Positions 59,596 through 64,000 of a stretch of DNA of 64,000 bases are shown here, one piece after another; position 1 is the stretch's first letter; every line of letters begins with the position of its first letter. Origin of the DNA: Pseudomonas sp. VD-NE ins (GTDB lineage Bacteria > Pseudomonadota > Gammaproteobacteria > Pseudomonadales > Pseudomonadaceae). Made by a program: the position numbers and the translations under genes. The stretch is taken from assembly GCF_031882575.1 (NCBI RefSeq), contig NZ_CP134772.1:6607001-6671000 (forward strand), written 5' to 3'. The notes beneath the pieces are model-generated. The model saw nothing but the letters and a program-made list of their open reading frames with translations, did no database searches and had not been told where the DNA came from.

Positions 59596-60621
59596 ATGAG
59601 GAAAACACTACTCGCCCTGCTGCTGTTGGCTTCGGCCGGCGTGGCGCAAGGGCAAGTGCAACTCAGGGATGGTTTTCCACAGCAATACACGGTGGTTTCG
59701 GGGGACACGCTCTGGGACATTTCCGGCAAATACCTGCGCGAGCCCTGGCAGTGGCCACAACTGTGGCGGGCCAATCCGCAAATCGAAAACCCCAACCTGA
59801 TCTATCCCGGCGACACGCTGACGCTCAGTTATGTCGACGGCCAACCGCGTCTGACGCTTAATCGTGGCGAGTCGCGCGGCACCATCAAGCTCTCGCCGCG
59901 TATTCGCACCAGCCCGGTAGCCGAGGCGATTCCGAGCATTCCACTGAAATCGATCAACAGCTTTCTGCTGAGCAACCGCATCGTCGACAAGGCCGAGGAT
60001 TTCGACAAGGCGCCGTATATCGTCGCCGGCGATGCCGAGCGCGTGCTCAGCGGCACCGGTGACCGTATCTTCGCGCGCGGCCATTTCGATCCGGATCAGC
60101 CGGTCTACGGCATTTTCCGTCAGGGCAAGGTCTACACCGATCCGCAGACCAAGGAGTTTCTCGGGATCAACGCCGACGATATCGGCGGCGGTGAAATCGT
60201 CGCCACCGAAGGCGACGTCGCCACCCTCGCCCTGCAACGCACCACCCAGGAAGTGCGCCTCGGCGACCGTCTGTTCAGTGGCGAAGAGCGTTCGATCAAT
60301 TCGACCTTCATGCCCAGCGCGCCCACGACCAGCATTAACGGCGTGATCATCGATGTGCCGCGCGGCGTTACCCAGATCGGTGTGATGGACGTGGTCACGT
60401 TGAACAAAGGCAAGCGCGACGGTCTGGCCGAAGGCAACGTGCTGGTGGTGATGAAAACCGGCGAAACCGTGCGTGACCGCATTACCGGCCAGCCACTGAA
60501 AATTCCCGACGAACGCGCCGGGTTGCTGATGGTGTTTCGCACTTACGACAAACTCAGCTACGGCCTCGTTCTCAACGCTTCACGCTCGCTGGCGGTGCTC
60601 GACAAGGTGCGAAATCCGTAA
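59596..60621 (+). CDS. tsaP: LysM-domain protein, TsaP-like
   Basis: 341-aa exported protein. A signal peptide (MRKTLLALLLLASAGVAQG) precedes a LysM peptidoglycan-binding domain (about residues 30-78, VSGDTLWDISGKYL) and a C-terminal region of conserved beta-rich sequence. In P. aeruginosa the gene at this position (PA0020) is related to TsaP, which anchors type IV pilus secretin to the cell wall. Start from AAGGGA and the signal peptide. The function here is inferred from position and domains. Confidence 0.82.
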   Translation: MRKTLLALLLLASAGVAQGQVQLRDGFPQQYTVVSGDTLWDISGKYLREPWQWPQLWRANPQIENPNLIYPGDTLTLSYVDGQPRLTLNRGESRGTIKLSPRIRTSPVAEAIPSIPLKSINSFLLSNRIVDKAEDFDKAPYIVAGDAERVLSGTGDRIFARGHFDPDQPVYGIFRQGKVYTDPQTKEFLGINADDIGGGEIVATEGDVATLALQRTTQEVRLGDRLFSGEERSINSTFMPSAPTTSINGVIIDVPRGVTQIGVMDVVTLNKGKRDGLAEGNVLVVMKTGETVRDRITGQPLKIPDERAGLLMVFRTYDKLSYGLVLNASRSLAVLDKVRNP

Positions 60622-60704
60622 GCTTGCTTCACAAGTTACCAACAGAGTTATCCACAGCTTGTTCCGAATGGTTCGGAGCTTATAACGATCAAGGATGATC
60701 CATC

Positions 60705-61802
60705 ATGTTGCCTGTCTGTACGCCAGTTTCCCCGGCGGAACTGGAAGCGCGTCTGCGCCTGCACCGCTTGCCGGATGTCGGCCCCAAGCGGTTTATAAAA
60801 TTGCTCGAAGCCTTTGGCTCGGCGTCGAAAGCCATCAGCGCGCCGGCCAGTGCCTGGCGCTCGTTGGGCCTGCCAGCGTCGAGTGCCGAAGCGCGCCGTT
60901 GTCCAGACGTGCGCGATGGCGCCAGCCATGCAATGCGCTGGCTAGAGCGCGCGGATCAGCATTTGCTGATGTGGGACCAACCGGATTACCCGGCATTGCT
61001 GGCGCAGATTCCCGACCCGCCGCCCATGTTGTTCGTGGCCGGTGATCCGCTGATTCTGGAAAAACCGCAACTGGCGATGGTTGGCAGCCGCCGCGCGTCG
61101 CGTCCGGGAATGGACACCGCAGCGGCATTTTCCCGCAGTCTCGCCGGGGCCGGTTTTGTCATCACCAGCGGGTTGGCGTTGGGTATCGATGCCGCTGCGC
61201 ATCAGGCTGCTGTGGATGTTGGCGGGCTGACCGTGGGCGTACTCGGCACAGGACTGGAAAACTTTTATCCACAGCGCAACCGGCGCTTGGCTGACGCGAT
61301 GATTGCGTCCGGTAGCGCGGTGCTTTCGGAATTTCCACTGGACGCCGGGCCGACCGCGAGCAACTTCCCGCGGCGCAATCGCATCATCAGCGGTTTGGCT
61401 CTCGGCGTGCTGGTGGTCGAGGCCAGCGTTGCCAGCGGATCATTGATAACGGCAAGGCTGGCGGCGGAACAGGGGCGCGAGGTTTACGCGATTCCCGGTT
61501 CGATCCATCACCCCGGCGCGCGCGGCTGCCACCAATTGATCCGCGATGGTGCGGTATTGGTGGAAACCATTGAACACATCCTCGAAGCACTGCGCGGCTG
61601 GCAGCATCTACCGTTATCCACTGACACGGCGAAAGTCGATCACCCGTTGCTTACCCTGCTCCACGCCGCCCCGCACACCAGCGAGGGTTTGGCTGACAGC
61701 AGCGGCTGGGCGTTGCCCAAGGTGTTGGCGGCCCTCACCGAACTGGAAATGGATGGCCGCGCCGTGAGTGAAAATGGCCGCTGGTTTGCGCGCGTGCGCT
61801 AG
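60705..61802 (+). CDS. dprA: DNA-processing protein DprA
   Basis: 365-aa RecA loader for single-stranded DNA during transformation (Smf). The Rossmann-like core has GSRRASRPG, ITSGLALGIDAAAH and FPRRNRIISGLA; the C-terminus forms a winged helix. AAGGATG precedes the ATG. It lies 83 bases after the LysM gene and 55 before tsaC. Confidence 0.94.
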   Translation: MLPVCTPVSPAELEARLRLHRLPDVGPKRFIKLLEAFGSASKAISAPASAWRSLGLPASSAEARRCPDVRDGASHAMRWLERADQHLLMWDQPDYPALLAQIPDPPPMLFVAGDPLILEKPQLAMVGSRRASRPGMDTAAAFSRSLAGAGFVITSGLALGIDAAAHQAAVDVGGLTVGVLGTGLENFYPQRNRRLADAMIASGSAVLSEFPLDAGPTASNFPRRNRIISGLALGVLVVEASVASGSLITARLAAEQGREVYAIPGSIHHPGARGCHQLIRDGAVLVETIEHILEALRGWQHLPLSTDTAKVDHPLLTLLHAAPHTSEGLADSSGWALPKVLAALTELEMDGRAVSENGRWFARVR

Positions 61803-61857
61803 GTTTTACAAGGAAGATCGGTAAACTGCGCGAAACCTGTTTGCGGAGAGTTTTTTC

Positions 61858-62415
61858 ATGGTTAACAGTTGGCGTGTGCAACAAGCCGCACGAGAGATTC
61901 GCGCCGGGGCGGTGATTGCCTATCCAACCGAAGCCGTCTGGGGGCTGGGTTGCGACCCGTGGAATGAAGAGGCCGTGGATCGGTTGCTGGCGATCAAGAA
62001 TCGTTCGGTGGTCAAAGGGCTGATTCTGGTTGCCGACAACATTCGCCAGTTCGACTTCCTGTTCGAAGACTTCCCGCAAGAATGGATCGACCGCATGGCC
62101 AGCACCTGGCCGGGGCCGAACACCTGGCTGGTGCCACATCAGGGCTTGTTGCCGGAGTGGGTGACCGGCGTGCACGACACCGTGGCGCTGCGGGTCAGCG
62201 ATCACCCGCAAGTGCGCGATCTGTGCTCGATGGTGGGGCCGTTGATTTCGACCTCGGCCAACCCGCAGGGTCGCCCGGCGGCGCGTACCCGATTGCGCGT
62301 TGAGCAGTACTTCCGTGGACGAGTGGATCTGGTGCTGGGCGGCAGCCTCGGTGGGCGGAAAAACCCGAGTGTCATCCGCGATCTTGCGACGGGGAAGGTC
62401 ATTCGTCCCGACTGA
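61858..62415 (+). CDS. tsaC: Threonylcarbamoyl-AMP synthase
   Basis: 185-aa YrdC-fold enzyme for t6A37 modification of tRNAs reading ANN codons. It has the substrate-pocket sequence [14 protein letters not shown] and [15 protein letters not shown] is 9 bases before the ATG. The terminator just downstream ends the conserved part of the neighbourhood. Confidence 0.95.
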   Translation: MVNSWRVQQAAREIRAGAVIAYPTEAVWGLGCDPWNEEAVDRLLAIKNRSVVKGLILVADNIRQFDFLFEDFPQEWIDRMASTWPGPNTWLVPHQGLLPEWVTGVHDTVALRVSDHPQVRDLCSMVGPLISTSANPQGRPAARTRLRVEQYFRGRVDLVLGGSLGGRKNPSVIRDLATGKVIRPD

Positions 62416-62440
62416 CCTTCTTTCGGTCTTATTCGTTTTT

Positions 62441-62472
62441 AAACTCCTCGACTGTATGGACGAGGAGTTTTT
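62441..62472 (+). terminator. tsaC terminator
   Basis: Ten-base stem AAACTCCTCG/CGAGGAGTTT, 10-base loop, then a short T-run, 25 bases after the tsaC stop. Downstream bases 62480-62680 are clearly AT-richer than the rest of the window. Confidence 0.9.
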
Positions 62473-62685
62473 GCCTGCCTGTGATTTATTGGGTTCAGCT
62501 TCTACAACTTAAACAGTTTGTTGTTTATGTTGTTCTTCTGTGTGTCAGATAAATCTATAAGTTAGAAGTTTCAGTAACTTTTCCCACGTCATTATCAGAA
62601 GTCGCGCAGTGGCGATATTCTCAAAAGCATCCATTATTTCAATGCGCTCAGAAAACTTCGATAAGTTAACGTCTGCGGAGAAGGA

Positions 62686-63354
62686 ATGGATACTACGAAC
62701 TTACAACTCAAGGATTATCTGCAGGGGCTTCAGGAGACTCTGAACAAGCAACACGCTGATTATCGTATCGCTATTCTTGATACGGGAGCAGACACCCGCG
62801 AGTTTGAACAATTCATCGGCCGCCAGTTTCGTCTTCGACTCAAGCATTACATGCTGACGTCCAGAGCCCGGGCACTTGAAACAAGGTTGGCGATTTCATC
62901 GCGCAGCACACATTTTCTGCTGTACCAGCGCGATCAACTGACCGCGGTATTAAGAGTGACCCCTTCGCCGTTCGAGTGGGCTGCGCTGGCGCACCAGTAT
63001 GTTTCTCCAACCGTGGCGCTGGCGCGCCATGTCGAATTCAGTCGCCTGATCACCCATTCACAACAACATCGGCCGGTGCCGATCAATGCGCTGCTTGCCG
63101 CCGCGACCGAATGGGCGATCGACTGCGGTTACCAGGGTGTTACCGCCTTGTGCAGGTCACCACAACGACGGCTGTTCCAGCGTTTCGGCCTGACCCCGAT
63201 CACCTCCAACTCACTTCATATCGAGCATCGCGCTCGCGGTGATTACTGGCTGCTGTCTGCTGAATGGCGGCAAATCCTTACAGCGCTTCAACAACCCTTC
63301 CCCATGAACGCCAACCATCCGGAGAGTCGCGATGAATGCATCCGTCAGTTTTGA
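62686..63354 (+). CDS. GNAT-fold acyltransferase, LuxI/FeeM-like
   Basis: 222-aa protein not assignable to a named gene. The middle reads like acyl-homoserine-lactone or N-acyl-amino-acid synthases: a strand with RVTPSP (90-95), EFSRL (117-121, the LuxI-type ExxR position) and the GNAT acetyl-CoA/ACP loop region (GYQGVTALCRSPQRRLFQRFGL). It may link an acyl chain to an amine. The ribosome site GGAGAAGGA is strong. It overlaps the diiron-oxidase gene by 23 bases, so the two act together. An AT-rich leader and the absence from this place in P. aeruginosa suggest horizontal gain. Confidence 0.7.
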   Translation: MDTTNLQLKDYLQGLQETLNKQHADYRIAILDTGADTREFEQFIGRQFRLRLKHYMLTSRARALETRLAISSRSTHFLLYQRDQLTAVLRVTPSPFEWAALAHQYVSPTVALARHVEFSRLITHSQQHRPVPINALLAAATEWAIDCGYQGVTALCRSPQRRLFQRFGLTPITSNSLHIEHRARGDYWLLSAEWRQILTALQQPFPMNANHPESRDECIRQF

Positions 63355-64000
63355 ACAACAGTTGATCCTGCTTGATCAGCGAATCGAGAAAACATGGGCC
63401 GATATTCTGGATAACTCCCGGCTGGTCAAGGCGATTCGTGAGGGCAGTGTTTCCAGAGCGTTATATGCGATCTATATGATCGAGACCTTTCATTACACCG
63501 CACACAATGCACGAAACCAGGGTTTGGTCGGTGTCCGGCACGCCGATAATCCTGTTTATGCAAAGTTCTGTTTTGAACATGCGGCGCAAGAAGTCGGTCA
63601 TGAAAAAATGGCCCTGCATGATGTCATGAGTCTGGGCTTGAAAAATGAGAACTTTGATATACCGCCGGCACTCCCTGAAACGGAAGTGCTGATCGCTTAC
63701 TTGTACTGGATTTCCTTTACCGGTAATCCGTTACAACGGCTGGGATACAGCTACTGGGCGGAAAACGCCTATCACTTCATTACTCCGCTGATCAACAGAC
63801 TGAGTGAAACACTGGCGCTGAAGCCTGCTCAGTTGACGTTTTTCATCGCTCATTCAGATATCGATGTCGAGCACTTCAACGAAATCAAACTCATCTTGCA
63901 GCGTACCTGCAAGCGCCAGGTTGACTGGGATGCCGTTGCCACGGTGATGGAAACCAGTCTGCGCCTGACCGGGAACATGCTCGAGGCAGTTTATGAGCAG
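63332..64000 (+). CDS. Heme-oxygenase-like diiron oxidase (HDO), 3' end cut
   Basis: 223 codons without a stop before the window edge. The six-ligand set of the CADD-type diiron site is present with matching spacing: Glu51-x6-His58, Glu144, and His174-x3-Asp178-x2-His181. HDOs use two irons and oxygen for unusual reactions such as decarboxylation, N-oxygenation or C-C cleavage. Coupling to an acyltransferase suggests oxidative tailoring of an acylated amine or amino acid; the reaction is not known. Few residues should be missing at the C-terminus. Confidence 0.75.
   Translation, partial: MNASVSFEQQLILLDQRIEKTWADILDNSRLVKAIREGSVSRALYAIYMIETFHYTAHNARNQGLVGVRHADNPVYAKFCFEHAAQEVGHEKMALHDVMSLGLKNENFDIPPALPETEVLIAYLYWISFTGNPLQRLGYSYWAENAYHFITPLINRLSETLALKPAQLTFFIAHSDIDVEHFNEIKLILQRTCKRQVDWDAVATVMETSLRLTGNMLEAVYEQ

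Overview
The window is the replication-origin region of a Pseudomonas chromosome, most likely from the P. fluorescens group. The evidence is the gene order (glmS, glmU, atpCDGAHFEBI, parB, parA, rsmG, mnmG, then mnmE, yidC, yidD, rnpA, rpmH, then dnaA, dnaN, recF, gyrB), high-GC coding with Pseudomonas-like proteins, and two families of REP elements typical of fluorescent pseudomonads. I see no tRNA, rRNA, CRISPR array, prophage or insertion sequence. Gene names come from recognising protein motifs and gene order; no database was searched.

Layout. 357-9345 (+): an eight-gene chain rmd-gmd-wbpW-wzm-wzt-wbpX-wbpY-wbpZ, in the order of the P. aeruginosa common polysaccharide antigen (A-band, D-rhamnan) locus: GDP-D-rhamnose supply, ABC export and three glycosyltransferases. 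It ends at a REPIN. 9483-14427 (-): an accessory block with a PNPOx-like/FNR/ferredoxin fusion oxidoreductase, a glutathione S-transferase, a LysR regulator and a Fic-domain AMPylase candidate. 14641-18780 (-): glmS, glmR and glmU (amino-sugar synthesis), with an apparently empty attTn7 site after glmS. 18899-26017 (-): the complete F1Fo ATP synthase operon. 26166-30406 (-): parB, parA, rsmG, mnmG. 30407-30974: a DnaA-box region resembling a second origin (oriC2), ending in a Fur box. 30975-34983 (+): an iron cell-surface-signalling cassette (ECF sigma factor, FecR-type regulator, TonB-dependent receptor). 35027-38949 (-): mnmE, yidC, yidD, rnpA, rpmH. 38950-39515: oriC1. 39516-45729 (+): dnaA, dnaN, recF (with a perfect parS) and gyrB.

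45864-48285: a divergent two-component pair. 48454-52865 (-): plsC, gmhB, glyS, glyQ. 52947-54745 (+): tag, an lpxL-type acyltransferase and a minimal PilZ protein. 54747-59435 (-): a TPR protein, trkA, rsmB, fmt, def. 59596-62415 (+): tsaP-like LysM protein, dprA, tsaC. 62686-64000 (+): an accessory pair, a LuxI/FeeM-like GNAT protein and a heme-oxygenase-like diiron oxidase cut by the window edge.

How it fits together. Replication initiation (dnaA, two DnaA-box clusters), the clamp and gyrase, and segregation (parA, parB, parS) surround the origin beside housekeeping translation, membrane-insertion and energy genes. The strongest points for a second look are the GNAT-HDO pair at the right end, the near-exact co-linearity of the two origin regions (boxes at a constant 8560-base offset), the large excess of perfect DnaA boxes across the window (31 counted by eye), the iron-signalling cassette lodged between the two origins, and the paired repeats upstream of the Fic gene.
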